Part shown: one piece after another, positions 35,606 through 45,459 of the stretch
How the letters are laid out: each line of letters starts with the position of its first letter
Position numbering within the stretch: position 1 is the stretch's first letter
The notes under the pieces: model-generated
Told to the model about the DNA's origin: nothing
The model's input: only the letters and a program-made list of their open reading frames with translations
Database searches by the model: none
Made by a program: the position numbers and the translations under genes
Assembly (NCBI RefSeq): GCF_021568315.1
Contig: NZ_JAKGSI010000004.1
Coordinates: 327,164 to 391,163, forward strand
Length of the DNA stretch: 64,000 bases
Origin: Corynebacterium uropygiale
GTDB taxonomy: Bacteria > Actinomycetota > Actinomycetes > Mycobacteriales > Mycobacteriaceae
Direction: 5' to 3'

Positions 35606-37612
35606 TTACTTTTCCTTTTCTTTTCTCTCCTCAGCTTTTCGGAGAGCCTCTTCGGCATCGGCCTCCGCGAGGAGGGAACGCAGCACCTCCGCGGCGCCCT
35701 CCTCCTCGAGGGAATGGGCCGTCCAATCCGCCGATCGCATGACATCCGAGGGGGCCGTCCCCATCGCGACGCCCACCTCCACCGAGCGCAGCAGCCCCTC
35801 GTCCGAGGCGGAGTCGCCGATCGCCATCGTCGAGCCCGGATCCACCCCCAGGCGCGGAATGAGCCGGCCCACGGCCGCCCCCTTCTCGGCCCCCGGCGCG
35901 GTCACCTGGACCGCCTCGGCGGTGTACGTCACCACGGCCTTGCTCTTCAGCACCTTCCCGATGCGCCGGGCGAGCTCCCGCGGCTCCACATCCGGCGAGG
36001 TGATCGACACGAGGCACGTCGTCCGGCCCACCATGAGCAGCTCGAGCGAGTGCGCGACCCCCACCCGCGTGAGCGCCGCCCGCACCTCGCCGACGAGCAG
36101 CGGGTCCACCTCGGTGCAGTCGGAGGAGTCGGGGTTCTTCGTGTCGCACAGAACCGCCCCGTTGGCCGCCACGATCGTGGCCTCCACGTCGAGCGCCGCG
36201 GCCGCCTCCAGCGCCACGATCGGCGCCGATTCCGTCGTGAGCACAATCCGCACCCCGCGCCGCGCGTACTCCTGGACGATCTCCTTCGTCATCTCGCTCA
36301 CGCACCCGGAGGAGTCCGCGATGGTCCCCTCCACGTCGAGGCAGAGCAGCTCCGGCAGGCCGTCGAGCCGCTGCTTCGCCCGGTGGGGCAGGCGGTCGAG
36401 GATCTGCCGCGTCTGCGCCGCGAGCTTGGTGAGCGCCTCCTCCAGCCGTGAGCCGTCGTACTTCTCCCAACTCGAGGCCGCGAGCTGCGCGTAGAGCGCC
36501 GTCGTCTCCTTCTTCAGCTGCTCGGTGGCCGCGCTGATCCGCTCGGCCCCCTCCTTGACGCCGGTGCCGCCCTCGTGGGCGAGCTCATCGAGGCTGGACT
36601 TCACCCACAACAGCAGCGTCTGCAGCCGCGAGGACTCCGCCCCCTCCTCGCGCTCTTCCGCCACGAGCTCGGCAGAGGCCTCGGAGGTCTCAGAGGTCTG
36701 TGAGTTCTCGACGCTCTCCTCGGGCGTCTCCTCCCCGCCGCCGGAGCTCAGCTTCTCCCGCGCCTGGCCATAGGCGTTATAGGCCCCGCTCACCACATTC
36801 CGGGAGAGCTCCTGGACTTTTTCTCCCAGGCCGGAGAGGTCTTCGGAGAGGCGTCGCACGCGGTGGCGCTCCTCCTCGATCTTCTTGTCGGCCTCCTCGG
36901 CCTCCTCCACGGTGGGCGCGGAGCCGCCGAAGCGGGCCGGGACCCACGGCTCTCCCTTGGGGAAGGGGCCGAATTCCCGCTGGTAGTCGGCCCAGAGCCC
37001 CTCCAGGCAGGTCTGCATGCGCTGGCGGAGCTCTTCGGTTTGCTCCTGGGGGTCGCCGTGTTCGTCGGGCACCCACGGGTCGAGCACGCGCACGAGCAGC
37101 GGGAAGTGCTCCCGACCCAGGCGGCGCACCCCGCCCTTGCTCCAGAAGCGCTGGGAGCCGAACATGACGATCGGGATGATGGGCACCCCGGCCTCCCGGG
37201 CCATGCGCACCGCGCCTGAGCGCATGGACTTGATCTCCAGGCTGCGGGAGATCGTGCCCTCCGGGAAGATGCCGACGAGCTCCCCCTCCCGCGCGAGCCG
37301 GACGGCCTCGTGATAGGAGGCCGTGCCGTCGATGCGGTCCACGGAAATGTGCCCCATCGCCCGCATGATCCAGCCGACGATGGGATTGCGGAAGATGCCC
37401 GACTTACTCATGTAGCGCACGAGCCGACGCTGCGTACGCGGCGCAATGCCACCAAAGACGAAGTCGAGGTAGCCGGTGTGGTTATACACAAGGACAGCCC
37501 CACCCCGCCGAGGGATATTGTCCTCCCCCGAAAGCCGCAGCTGGGTGCCCTGAAGTCCCATGATGCGATAGCAGGTTTCCACGATTCCGCGGTAGAACAC
37601 GTCCCTTGCCAT
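35606..37612 (-). CDS. Fusion of lysophospholipid acyltransferase and HAD phosphatase
   Basis: The 668-residue protein has a PlsC-type acyltransferase domain (about residues 1-220) with NHTGYLDF (catalytic His-x4-Asp) and FPEGTIS. A long charged, coiled-coil-like linker follows (about 240-420, rich in Glu, Lys, Ser). The C-terminal HAD domain of Cof type (about 425-668) has CLDVEGTIADSS, VLTTESAP and GDSASDEGLL. In the HAD motif I the second Asp is Glu (DVEGT), which may reduce phosphatase activity. I chose ATG 37612 (MARDVFYRG). The combination suggests linked acylation and dephosphorylation in phospholipid synthesis, an inference. Confidence 0.82.
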   Translation of the reverse strand: MARDVFYRGIVETCYRIMGLQGTQLRLSGEDNIPRRGGAVLVYNHTGYLDFVFGGIAPRTQRRLVRYMSKSGIFRNPIVGWIMRAMGHISVDRIDGTASYHEAVRLAREGELVGIFPEGTISRSLEIKSMRSGAVRMAREAGVPIIPIVMFGSQRFWSKGGVRRLGREHFPLLVRVLDPWVPDEHGDPQEQTEELRQRMQTCLEGLWADYQREFGPFPKGEPWVPARFGGSAPTVEEAEEADKKIEEERHRVRRLSEDLSGLGEKVQELSRNVVSGAYNAYGQAREKLSSGGGEETPEESVENSQTSETSEASAELVAEEREEGAESSRLQTLLLWVKSSLDELAHEGGTGVKEGAERISAATEQLKKETTALYAQLAASSWEKYDGSRLEEALTKLAAQTRQILDRLPHRAKQRLDGLPELLCLDVEGTIADSSGCVSEMTKEIVQEYARRGVRIVLTTESAPIVALEAAAALDVEATIVAANGAVLCDTKNPDSSDCTEVDPLLVGEVRAALTRVGVAHSLELLMVGRTTCLVSITSPDVEPRELARRIGKVLKSKAVVTYTAEAVQVTAPGAEKGAAVGRLIPRLGVDPGSTMAIGDSASDEGLLRSVEVGVAMGTAPSDVMRSADWTAHSLEEEGAAEVLRSLLAEADAEEALRKAEERKEKEK

Positions 37613-37747
37613 GCGCAATATTATAAACGACTGAGAATTTGCGACCGGGCACTGCCAACGCGCTTCGTGCAGCACGAAGGCCCCGGCCGGAGCCGGGGCC
37701 TCGATGAGCGGGACGCGCGCCCAGGTGAGGGCGTCGAGAATGCCGCT

Positions 37748-38878
37748 CTAGTGCTTGTTCAGCCAGTCGATGACGGTGTCCATGGCCTGGTCGCCGGCGG
37801 GCTCGTTGAAGACCTCGTGCATCTGGCCGTGCCACTTGATGAGCTGCTTGTCCTGCGAGCTGATGGCGTTGTACCAGTCGTTGGAGAAGTAGTCGGGGAC
37901 GAGGCCGTCGCGGTCGCCCGCCATGATGAGGGTCGGGGCGGTGAACTGGTCAGCGTTGATGGCGTCGTAGATGGCGCCGAAGGTGAGCTGCTGGGTCATG
38001 CCCAGGGAGACGGTCTTGTTGACCAGCGGGTCCACCTTGTACTGCGCGGAGACCGCCGGGTCGGAGGCCACGCCGCCGGTGAAGACGTTCGGCGGCTGGA
38101 TGCGGTCAGAGCCCGGGAAGGAGGGCGCCCGCAGGTCCGTGCGGCCCGGGATCGCCTGGGCGGCGAGCTGGGCGTTGAAGGTGGTCAGCTGGTCGAGGGG
38201 CAGGACCTCGGAGAGGCTCGGCCACAGGTGCTTCTGGGCCTCGGTGATGTCATCCGGGGTGATGAGCTGCCCGGCCTCGCGGCGGCCCGAGAAGTTCAGC
38301 GGCGCACCGAAGCCGTTGGTCACGTAGCCATCGACGCTGCCGGGGTACTTGATGCCGTGGAACTCCGAGGCCTCGGCGCCCATGGAGTGGCCGAGCATGA
38401 AGATCTTGCCCGGGTTCTCTGCCTTAGCCTTCTCGACGAGCTGGTGGACGTCATCGACGAGGAAGTGGAAGTCATCGATGTGGCCGCGGGCCACCGGGTT
38501 GTTCACGACCGGGGCGGCGGACTTGCCGTGGCCGCGGTGGTCGAGGCGGTACACGTTGTAGCCGGCGTCGAGGAGGCGGTCGGCCACGTGGTCATAGCGG
38601 CCGGAGTGCTCCGCCGCACCGTGGACCACCACGACGGTGCCCCGGGCGTTCGGGATCTGCTGCGAGTGCCAGTAAATCTGGGTTCCCTGGCCGTCGGTGC
38701 TGGTGAAGTAGCCCTCGTGCTCCTCCACCTGGGGGCGGGCGGCGGCCGCCTGGGCGACCTCGGGGTCGGTGCCGGCGGCGGCGATCCCGGGGGCCATCAT
38801 CGGGGTGATGCCCAGAGCCAGGGCGAGGGCGGCGGTCCCCAGACGGCGGTGACGGCGCTGACGCGAAGTGTGAGACAT
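37748..38878 (-). CDS. Secreted alpha/beta hydrolase, monoacylglycerol lipase-like
   Basis: The 376-residue protein has a Sec-type signal (basic start RQRRHRRLG, hydrophobic core, cut near AAAG). The mature enzyme is a Hydrolase_4 family member: VVVVHGAAEHSGRY, DHRGHGKS, nucleophile in LGHSMGAE, Asp of MAGDRDGLVP and His of WHGQMHEVF. Such enzymes cleave monoacylglycerols or lysophospholipids. I chose ATG 38878, with GGAAAGG about 10-16 bases upstream. It lies near the glycerol operon, and released glycerol could feed GlpF, an inference. Confidence 0.82.
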   Translation of the reverse strand: MSHTSRQRRHRRLGTAALALALGITPMMAPGIAAAGTDPEVAQAAAARPQVEEHEGYFTSTDGQGTQIYWHSQQIPNARGTVVVVHGAAEHSGRYDHVADRLLDAGYNVYRLDHRGHGKSAAPVVNNPVARGHIDDFHFLVDDVHQLVEKAKAENPGKIFMLGHSMGAEASEFHGIKYPGSVDGYVTNGFGAPLNFSGRREAGQLITPDDITEAQKHLWPSLSEVLPLDQLTTFNAQLAAQAIPGRTDLRAPSFPGSDRIQPPNVFTGGVASDPAVSAQYKVDPLVNKTVSLGMTQQLTFGAIYDAINADQFTAPTLIMAGDRDGLVPDYFSNDWYNAISSQDKQLIKWHGQMHEVFNEPAGDQAMDTVIDWLNKH

Positions 38879-38985
38879 CGTGTGCGTACCTTTCCGTACC
38901 TGTGTTCTCGATAGAGCTGTCACTATCGGAAACTAGGACCAGGGCTTAAAGGTATACAAACAGGAGACCTTCTCCCCCGCTCCAC

Positions 38986-39055
38986 AAAAGGGGCCGATTA
39001 CCGGCCCCATTTCCCCGCTAGAACGGCACCCCTCTCAGCCTTTCCCCAGGCTGAG
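38986..39055 (-). terminator. Hairpins downstream of serS
   Basis: CTCAGCCT / AGGCTGAG (39034-39055) and GGGGCCG / CGGCCCC (38990-39008, followed on the minus strand by TTTTG) lie after serS. The second looks like a functional terminator. Confidence 0.65.
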
Positions 39056-39139
39056 GCCCCCGAAGCTGAGCCCACCCTGAACCCACACGTCACACCAAAG
39101 CCGGGTGGGACGCTACCCCCTTCCGGTGGTAGTCAAAGG

Positions 39140-40399
39140 TTACTTTTTGGGCTCCAGGACCTCCTGGCCCACGAAGGGACGCAGCGCTTCCGGCACAACG
39201 ACGGAACCATCGGCCTGCTGGTTGTTCTCGAGGATCGCGACGAGCCAGCGGGTGGTCGCCAGCGTGCCGTTGAGCGTGGCCACCACCTGGGGCTTGCCGT
39301 TCTCGTCCCGGTAGCGGGTCTGGAGCCGGCGGCCCTGGAAGGTGGTGCAGTTCGAGGTCGAGGTGAGCTCGCGGTAGGTGTTCTGCGTCGGGACCCACGC
39401 CTCCGTGTCGAACTTCCGGGCGGCGCTGGCGCCGAGGTCCCCGCCGGCGACGTCGATGATGCGATAGGGCACCTCGACGGCGGCGAGCATCTCCCGCTCC
39501 ATGTCAAGGAGCGCCTGGTGCTGCGCGGCCGCCTCCTCGGGTTTGCAGTAGACGAACATCTCCAGCTTGTCGAACTGGTGGACGCGGAGGATTCCGCGGG
39601 TGTCCTTGCCATAGGAGCCGGCCTCGCGGCGGAAGCAGGAGGACCAGCCGGCGTACTTCCGCGGCCCCTCGGAGAGGTCGATGATCTCATCCTTGTGGTA
39701 GCCGGCGAGGGCCACCTCGCTCGTGCCGACGAGGTAGAGGTCATCGCGCTCCAGGTAGTAGATCTCCTCCGCGTGATCGCCGAGGAAGCCCGTCCCCGCC
39801 ATGATCTCCGGGCGGACGAGCACCGGCGGAATCATGAGCTGGAATCCTGCGGAGGTCGCCTTCTGCGCGGCGAGCGTGAGCATCCCCAGCTGGAGCAGGG
39901 CGCCGGCGCCGGTGAGGTAGTAGAAGCGCGCGCCGCCGACCTTGGTGCCGCGCTTCATGTCGATGAGGCCGAGGGTCTCGCCGAGCTCGAGGTGGTCCTT
40001 CGGCTCAAAGTCGAACTCGGGAGGGGTGCCCACGTGCTCGAGGACGACGAAGTCATCCTCCCCGCCGGCCGGCGCCCCCTCGACAACATTGGAGAGCTTC
40101 ATCTGCAGATCATTGACCTGCTCTTCCGCCGTCTTCTGCTCCTCTTCCGCCTCCTTCACGCGGGCCTTGAGCTGCTGGGAGCCCTCGAGGAGGGCGGGCC
40201 GCTCGGAGGGATCCGCCTGGCCGATCTTCTTGCCCAGGGCCTTCTGCTCCGAGCGGAGGTCGTCGGCCTTCTTAATGGCGTCACGGCGGGCGGAGTCCGC
40301 GGCCAGAAGCTGATCCACCAGCGCGGGATCCTCCCCACGGGTGCGCTGGGATTCGCGGACGGTATCAGGGTTCTCGCGCAAGAATTTCAGATCGATCAC
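39140..40399 (-). CDS. serS: Seryl-tRNA synthetase
   Basis: The 419-residue class II synthetase charges tRNA-Ser. The N-terminal arm is a long coiled coil (about residues 30-100) that binds the tRNA long arm. Motif 2 is [26 protein letters not shown] and motif 3 is [21 protein letters not shown] chose GTG 40399 ([12 protein letters not shown]), the usual start of the family; 31 upstream codons are not conserved in type. It is divergent from the septum-formation gene, as in related actinobacteria. Confidence 0.95.
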   Translation of the reverse strand: MIDLKFLRENPDTVRESQRTRGEDPALVDQLLAADSARRDAIKKADDLRSEQKALGKKIGQADPSERPALLEGSQQLKARVKEAEEEQKTAEEQVNDLQMKLSNVVEGAPAGGEDDFVVLEHVGTPPEFDFEPKDHLELGETLGLIDMKRGTKVGGARFYYLTGAGALLQLGMLTLAAQKATSAGFQLMIPPVLVRPEIMAGTGFLGDHAEEIYYLERDDLYLVGTSEVALAGYHKDEIIDLSEGPRKYAGWSSCFRREAGSYGKDTRGILRVHQFDKLEMFVYCKPEEAAAQHQALLDMEREMLAAVEVPYRIIDVAGGDLGASAARKFDTEAWVPTQNTYRELTSTSNCTTFQGRRLQTRYRDENGKPQVVATLNGTLATTRWLVAILENNQQADGSVVVPEALRPFVGQEVLEPKK

Positions 40400-40460
40400 G
40401 TGCCTAAGCCTACCGTGAGGATGTCGCCCGGCCCCCGCATTCCCTACCATAGGAGGGGTC

Positions 40461-41486
40461 ATGAGTACGAAGGCTTCGTGGCGCAGCGCCACTTCTATCC
40501 GGACTCTCCTCGTCGCCGCCGTGGCGGGCGTCGTGGCGGCGGGCAGTTATGTCTATGTCGCCCCCTCCGCCGACGGCCACCACCGCGGACTCAGCTCGGG
40601 GGATAGCTCCACCCCGTTCACCACCGCCGATGTGGGCTCCTGCCTCACGTGGGATGTGGGCGCCGACGGCAGCGTGAGCAACTTCGAGCAGGCCAACTGC
40701 CAGGGCAAACACCGCTTTGAGGTGGCCAGCCGCGAGGACCTCTCCTCCTATCCCTCCAGCGAGTTCGGGGAGGCCGCCCCCATGCCCGACCAGGAGCGCC
40801 AGGCCCAGCTGCGCGAGGAGCTCTGCCGGGCCCCGGCCCTCCAGTACGTGGAGGGGGTCTTTGACCCCGCGGGGCGCTACGCGATCGCCCCGATCCTCCC
40901 GCCCGCCGAGGCTTGGAAGAACGGTGACCGCACCATGCTCTGCGGCTTCCAATCCACCGACGCCGACGGCATCGCGCAGCTCACCACCGGCAAGGTCGCG
41001 GACCAGGATCAGTCCCGGGTGGCGCAGGCTGGCCAGTGCCTCGCGATCGCCGAGGACCAGTCCGTCCGCCCCATCGACTGCTCCCGGGATCACGCCATGG
41101 AGGTCACCTCCATCATCAACCTCCAGGAGAAGTTCCCCGATCACATCCCGAGCATGGAGGAGCAGGACGACCTCCTCAAGGACGTCTGCACGAAGGCCGC
41201 CATCGACTACATTGGCGACGACGACAAGCTCTACGCCACCAGCCTCCAGCCGTATTGGACCTCGCTCAGCGAGGAGTCCTGGAACGGCGGCTCCCGGAGC
41301 GTGAATTGTGCGCTCGTCTCCGGCGGGGACGAGGGCTTTGCCCAGCTCCGCGGCTCCGCGAAGGGCGAGTTCACCATCAACGGGGAGCCCCCGGCGCCCC
41401 AGCCGGAGCGTCCGCCGAAGCCCGAGGCCCCGGCCCCCTCGGAGGCCCCCGTCTCCCCGGCTCCTCCGGCTCCTCCGGCGCGCTAG
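40461..41486 (+). CDS. Septum-formation family protein (Rv3835-like)
   Basis: The 341-residue protein has one N-terminal membrane helix (about residues 13-33), so most of it lies outside the membrane. Two similar regions (about 50-170 and 175-300) each contain spaced Cys residues in a G-x-C-L / C--H pattern ([36 protein letters not shown]), typical of Septum_form domains. A Pro-rich tail ends it. AGGAGG precedes the ATG. Divergence from serS matches Rv3834c/Rv3835. It shares CTAG with the convergent epimerase. Confidence 0.8.
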   Translation: MSTKASWRSATSIRTLLVAAVAGVVAAGSYVYVAPSADGHHRGLSSGDSSTPFTTADVGSCLTWDVGADGSVSNFEQANCQGKHRFEVASREDLSSYPSSEFGEAAPMPDQERQAQLREELCRAPALQYVEGVFDPAGRYAIAPILPPAEAWKNGDRTMLCGFQSTDADGIAQLTTGKVADQDQSRVAQAGQCLAIAEDQSVRPIDCSRDHAMEVTSIINLQEKFPDHIPSMEEQDDLLKDVCTKAAIDYIGDDDKLYATSLQPYWTSLSEESWNGGSRSVNCALVSGGDEGFAQLRGSAKGEFTINGEPPAPQPERPPKPEAPAPSEAPVSPAPPAPPAR

Positions 41487-42517
41487 GAGCGCTCGACGCG
41501 TTCAGCCTTCCCGGCCTCCTCCTCGAGGACGGCCGGGAGTTTCTCTGCCCAGGCGAGGGAGTCCCGGACGCCGTCGGCAAGCGAGAGCTCCGCGCTCCAA
41601 CCGAGCACCTGGCGGGCTTTGTCGGTGAGCGTCGCGCAGCCGACGACGTCGCCCGGCCGCGGATCCGCGGTGGTGTAGGGCAGTTCGGTGCCGGTGGCCT
41701 CGCCGAAGGCGTTGACCAGCTCGATGACCGTCGTGCCCGTGCCGGTGCCGAGGTTAATGATGTCGAATCCGGGGCGGGAGGCGCGCGCCATGACGTCGTC
41801 GACGCGCTGCAGCGCGCAGACATGGGCGCGGGCGAGGTCCCAGACGTGGATGTAATCGCGGAGGCCGGAGCCGTCGCGGGTGGGCCAGGTGACGCCGGTG
41901 ACGGTGAAGGCCGAGTGGGAGTGGTAGGCCTCGATCATCTTCCCCAGCGCGTGGGTGGGGTGGAGAATCTGCAGGCCAGTGCGCAGCTGCGGGTCCGCGC
42001 CGATGGGGTTGAAGTAGCGCAGGGCGATCGCCTTGAGGCGGCCGGTGGCGGCGGTGTCCTCGAGGATGCGCTCGAGCAGCCACTTGGAGGCGGCATAGGG
42101 GCTCTGCGGGTTCACCGGGGAGCCCTCGTGGACGAGGAGGTCCTGGCCCGGCTCGTAGAGGGAGGCGGAAGAGCTGAGGATAAAGGTCTCGACGCCGTGC
42201 CGCTCCATCGCCTGAAGGAGGACGATCGGCTTCGCCACGTTGTTCTCGTAGTAGTCGAGCGGCTGGGCCACGGACTCCGGCACGACGATCTTGGCCGCGC
42301 AGTGGACGACCGCCTCGATGTCGGGGTGCTCCGTGAACACCCGATCGAGGAGGCTGGCGTCCCCGCAATCGCCCTCATAAAAGGAATAGGGCTCCGCGAA
42401 TGTGCGCAGGCCCTTGCTCAGGTCGTCGAGAATGACAGGGGTGATGCCATTGTCCACGCAGCACGAGGCAATCGTGGAGCCGATGTAGCCGGCGCCACCA
42501 GTAATGAGAACCTTCAT
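41483..42517 (-). CDS. galE: NAD-dependent UDP-glucose 4-epimerase-like protein
   Basis: The 344-residue epimerase has TGGAGYIGST at the N-terminus, SSSASLYE, the catalytic YAASK and ALRYFNPIGADP, as in GalE. It should interconvert UDP-glucose and UDP-galactose, which would feed Glf with UDP-galactose for galactan. A second galE elsewhere in the genome cannot be excluded, so the symbol is tentative. It is 69 bases downstream of the histidine phosphatase. Confidence 0.85.
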   Translation of the reverse strand: MKVLITGGAGYIGSTIASCCVDNGITPVILDDLSKGLRTFAEPYSFYEGDCGDASLLDRVFTEHPDIEAVVHCAAKIVVPESVAQPLDYYENNVAKPIVLLQAMERHGVETFILSSSASLYEPGQDLLVHEGSPVNPQSPYAASKWLLERILEDTAATGRLKAIALRYFNPIGADPQLRTGLQILHPTHALGKMIEAYHSHSAFTVTGVTWPTRDGSGLRDYIHVWDLARAHVCALQRVDDVMARASRPGFDIINLGTGTGTTVIELVNAFGEATGTELPYTTADPRPGDVVGCATLTDKARQVLGWSAELSLADGVRDSLAWAEKLPAVLEEEAGKAERVERS

Positions 42518-42586
42518 GCTAGTCAGGTTAACGGAAATGGGCCACGACGTGCGGGGGCTCGCGGGGAGCGTCGCCCCAGGTCGGGG

Positions 42587-43228
42587 CTACTCGGCCCAGG
42601 CCTCCATGCTCCACTGCCCATAGGGCCGCCCCTCGGGGCGCATGACCACGCGGGTGCAGTTGGGGAGGCGGTTCTCCACGGCGAAGGCGGGGTCGATCCC
42701 GCATGCGTGCACCGCCGCCGTGCGGATGGAGGCCCCGTGGCTGACGATGAGCACGTCCCCCTCCGGGTGCGCGGCGTGAACGGACTCGAGGGCCGGGCGG
42801 TAGCGGGCGAGGACGTCCTCATAGTTCTCGCCGCCGGGCATGCGCCGGCTCGCGTCGCCGCCGAACCAGGCCCAGAGCATGGAGTTATAGAGGTCAAAGG
42901 CCTCGGGCTCACCGTGCATCTCCAGGTCACCCATGTCGATCTCGTGGACGCCGAGGAGCGGCTCGAGCGGCACGGAGTAGGGCTCCAGGCCGCGCACCTT
43001 CTCGTACTCCTCGCGCAGGAGGGTGGCCGTCTGACCAGCACGGATGGCGATGGAACAGTAGAGGCCCTCGAAGTCCCAGCCCTCCTCGGCGAAGCGCCGC
43101 CCCGCCCGGCGCGCCTGCTCCTCCCCCTGGGCGGTGAGCCACGCTCCGGGTGGGCGGGAGTCGAGGACGCTCGCGACATTGCTCGTCGTCTCTCCGTGCC
43201 TCATGAGCACGATGCGGCCAGTGGTCAT
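42587..43228 (-). CDS. Histidine phosphatase (phosphoglycerate-mutase-like)
   Basis: This 213-residue protein has the phosphohistidine motif VLMRHGETTSN, the second Arg in SIAIRAGQTA, the Glu of DMGDLE and the second His in IVSHGASIRT. It is a phosphatase of branch 1. The corresponding Mycobacterium tuberculosis gene Rv3837c lies beside pheA too. The ATG shares one base with the pheA stop (TGATG). Confidence 0.85.
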   Translation of the reverse strand: MTTGRIVLMRHGETTSNVASVLDSRPPGAWLTAQGEEQARRAGRRFAEEGWDFEGLYCSIAIRAGQTATLLREEYEKVRGLEPYSVPLEPLLGVHEIDMGDLEMHGEPEAFDLYNSMLWAWFGGDASRRMPGGENYEDVLARYRPALESVHAAHPEGDVLIVSHGASIRTAAVHACGIDPAFAVENRLPNCTRVVMRPEGRPYGQWSMEAWAE

Positions 43229-44190
43229 CAGTGGTTTTCCTCTCCGTGGTCGGATCCGTGGTGAGCGGCGGCGTGTCCCTCGCGGGCGGCGCGGAGCCAG
43301 GCCTCGGCGCGCTCGTGGGCGGCGCTGCGAGGCGAGCTCACCTCCCCCGGGGCCCCGACCGCCGAGGGCCAGGATCCCAAGAAGCGCAGGTCAGGGGAGC
43401 GCAGGTAGAGCGCCTTGAGGGCCTCCGCGACGGGGGCATCCTCGATATGCCCCACGAGGGTGACATGAAAATGATAGGTGCCGAGCTTCTGGCGGGTGGG
43501 CCGCGACTCGATCTGCGCCATGTCCACCCCGCGCACCGCGAACTCCTGGAGGGCGGCGACGAGCGTCCCCGGCTCATTCGGCAGGCTGAAGACGACGGCC
43601 GTCCGGTCATTCCCCGTCGGGGCGGGGCACGCCCCCGCCGGCCCGACGAGCGCAAAGCGCGTCCGAGCCCCCGCGTGGTCGGCCACCCCGTCGGCCAGGA
43701 CCTCGAGCCCGTGAAGCTCGGCGGCGGCGCGCGGGGCGGCCGCGGCGTCGGCCCTGCCCTCGGCGACCTCGACGGCGGCGGCCGCGTTGGAGCTCGCGGG
43801 CACGAAGTCCACCCCGGGGATGTGCTCGGCGAGCCAGCCCGTGACCTGCTGATAGGCGACGGGGTGGGTGGAGATGGTGCGGATCTGCTCGGGGCTGGTG
43901 CCGGGGCGCACCATGATGGCAAAGGCGATGTCCAGGTCCACCTCCCGATAAATCTGCACCCCCTCCCCGCTGCTCAGGGCGTCAAACGTGGGCGTGACCG
44001 GCCCGTCCACCGAGTTCTCAATCGCCACGCAGGCGTAGTCCGCCTCCCCCGCGCGCACGAGGTCAATGGCCGCCGCCGGGCTGGCGACGGGCAGGCTGCG
44101 GGCGTCGGCAACCTGGAACTGCTGAAGAAAAACCCCGAGCGCCTGCTCGGTGAACGTGCCGCGAGGGCCAAGGTAGGCGATGCGAGTCAT
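43228..44190 (-). CDS. pheA: Prephenate dehydratase
   Basis: The 320-residue enzyme converts prephenate to phenylpyruvate for phenylalanine synthesis. It starts RIAYLGPRGTFTEQAL, has IENSVDGPVTPTFDAL and the catalytic Thr region ARTRFALVG. An ACT domain follows (VVFSLPNEPGTLVAALQEF and ESRPTRQKLGTYHFHV), which should give feedback control by phenylalanine. Residues after about 285 form a His-rich tail (HAAAHHGSDHGEENH), unusual for PheA. Confidence 0.93.
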   Translation of the reverse strand: MTRIAYLGPRGTFTEQALGVFLQQFQVADARSLPVASPAAAIDLVRAGEADYACVAIENSVDGPVTPTFDALSSGEGVQIYREVDLDIAFAIMVRPGTSPEQIRTISTHPVAYQQVTGWLAEHIPGVDFVPASSNAAAAVEVAEGRADAAAAPRAAAELHGLEVLADGVADHAGARTRFALVGPAGACPAPTGNDRTAVVFSLPNEPGTLVAALQEFAVRGVDMAQIESRPTRQKLGTYHFHVTLVGHIEDAPVAEALKALYLRSPDLRFLGSWPSAVGAPGEVSSPRSAAHERAEAWLRAAREGHAAAHHGSDHGEENH

Positions 44191-44223
44191 GTCTCTACTG
44201 TATGCGCGCGTAGGGTGAGGTCC

Positions 44224-45459
44224 ATGTCTGACGCCCGCCGCCACGTGGAGGAGTTTCTCCGCCGCGTCGACGCGATGCCCTCCGAGGAGCACGGCTTCTC
44301 CCACATCGCGGCCGACGCCGCCCGGGCGCGGGCCGATGCCCTCGACGCCCTCCCGCCTTCTCGACGCGGGCCCCTCCACGGCCAGCTCATCCCCATCAAG
44401 GACCTCTGCGATGTCGCGGGCATGCCCACGAGCTTTGGCAGCGCGGAACGCGCGATCCTCGCGCGACACACCGATCCGCTCGCCCGGCGGCTGCTGGAGG
44501 CGGGGGCCATCATCCCCGGCAAGACGCTCACCCCCGAGCTCGGCATGACCGGCTACACCGAGCCCGTGGGCCTCCCCGCCCCCGACAACCCCCGCCTGCC
44601 CGGCCGCACACCGGGTGGTTCCTCGGGCGGGGCGGCGGTCGCAGTGGCCCGGGGGCTCGTGCCCGCCGCGCACGGCACCGACGGGGGCGGCTCCCTGCGG
44701 ATCCCGGCGGCCGCCTGCGGGCTCGCAAGCATCAAGACTCCGCGCGATCCAGCCGGCGGAGGCCTGGTCACGGCCGGTTTTCTTGCCCCGACGCTCAGCC
44801 GCTGCGCCGCTCTCTCCGGCCTCCGGCCCCACCCCGGCCGACGGCTCATCGGGGTGATGGACCGCCCGCTCTGGGCCGAGACCCCCGTCTCCCCCGAGGC
44901 CCGCCGCGCCCTCGCCGACGCCGCCGACGCCCTGAGCACCCGCGGCCACGAGCTCCGCCCCATCCGCCCCGAGCGCCTCGATGCCGAGCGCCTCTTCGCC
45001 GCCTTCCGCGACATCTTCTCCTCCTCCCTGCTCAGCGTGCCCACCACTCCCCACGAAAGCGAGATCGTCTCCTGGCTCCGCGAGTGCGGGCGCCGCGCCC
45101 ACCGGACCAGCGCCTGCCGACTCATGGCCGAAGCCTCCGGGCCCCACGGCCGGGTGGCCCGCGCCCTGGGCGTCGACGCCCTCCTCACCCCCATGCTCGC
45201 CTTCGCTCCACCACCCCACGGCCACTTCTCCTCCCTCCCGCCGGAGCAGAACTTCCTCGAACAAACCCGCTGGTCACCCTGGGGATCCCTGGCGAACATC
45301 ACCGGCATGTCCGCGCTGTGCGTCCCGTGGCGCGGCGGCGCCGGACGGCCGGGCGGGGTCGGTCTCCACCTCTGCGCGGTGAGCATGGGTGCGGGGGAGC
45401 TGCTCGCGCTCGGCCTCGAGCTCGAAGAGGAGGGCCGATGCGCAGCCGCCGACGCCTAA
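44224..45459 (+). CDS. Amidase-signature enzyme
   Basis: The 411-residue enzyme has the amidase triad: Lys of IPIKDLCD, the cis-Ser in GRTPGGSSGGAAVAVA and the nucleophile in GTDGGGSLRIPAA. It may hydrolyse a small amide; it is shorter than GatA and lies alone, so it is not the Glu-tRNA amidotransferase. The start ATG is in a divergent arrangement with pheA. The 3' end overlaps the next gene by 22 bases. Confidence 0.85.
   Translation: MSDARRHVEEFLRRVDAMPSEEHGFSHIAADAARARADALDALPPSRRGPLHGQLIPIKDLCDVAGMPTSFGSAERAILARHTDPLARRLLEAGAIIPGKTLTPELGMTGYTEPVGLPAPDNPRLPGRTPGGSSGGAAVAVARGLVPAAHGTDGGGSLRIPAAACGLASIKTPRDPAGGGLVTAGFLAPTLSRCAALSGLRPHPGRRLIGVMDRPLWAETPVSPEARRALADAADALSTRGHELRPIRPERLDAERLFAAFRDIFSSSLLSVPTTPHESEIVSWLRECGRRAHRTSACRLMAEASGPHGRVARALGVDALLTPMLAFAPPPHGHFSSLPPEQNFLEQTRWSPWGSLANITGMSALCVPWRGGAGRPGGVGLHLCAVSMGAGELLALGLELEEEGRCAAADA

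Noticed and set aside
43228..45264. Long frame fusing pheA with an upstream extension of 358 codons
   Set aside because: The extension is antisense to the amidase gene. PheA starts naturally at ATG 44190 with the family N-terminus.
44224..45459. Amidase as GatA of the tRNA amidotransferase
   Set aside because: It is shorter than GatA and no gatB or gatC lies nearby.
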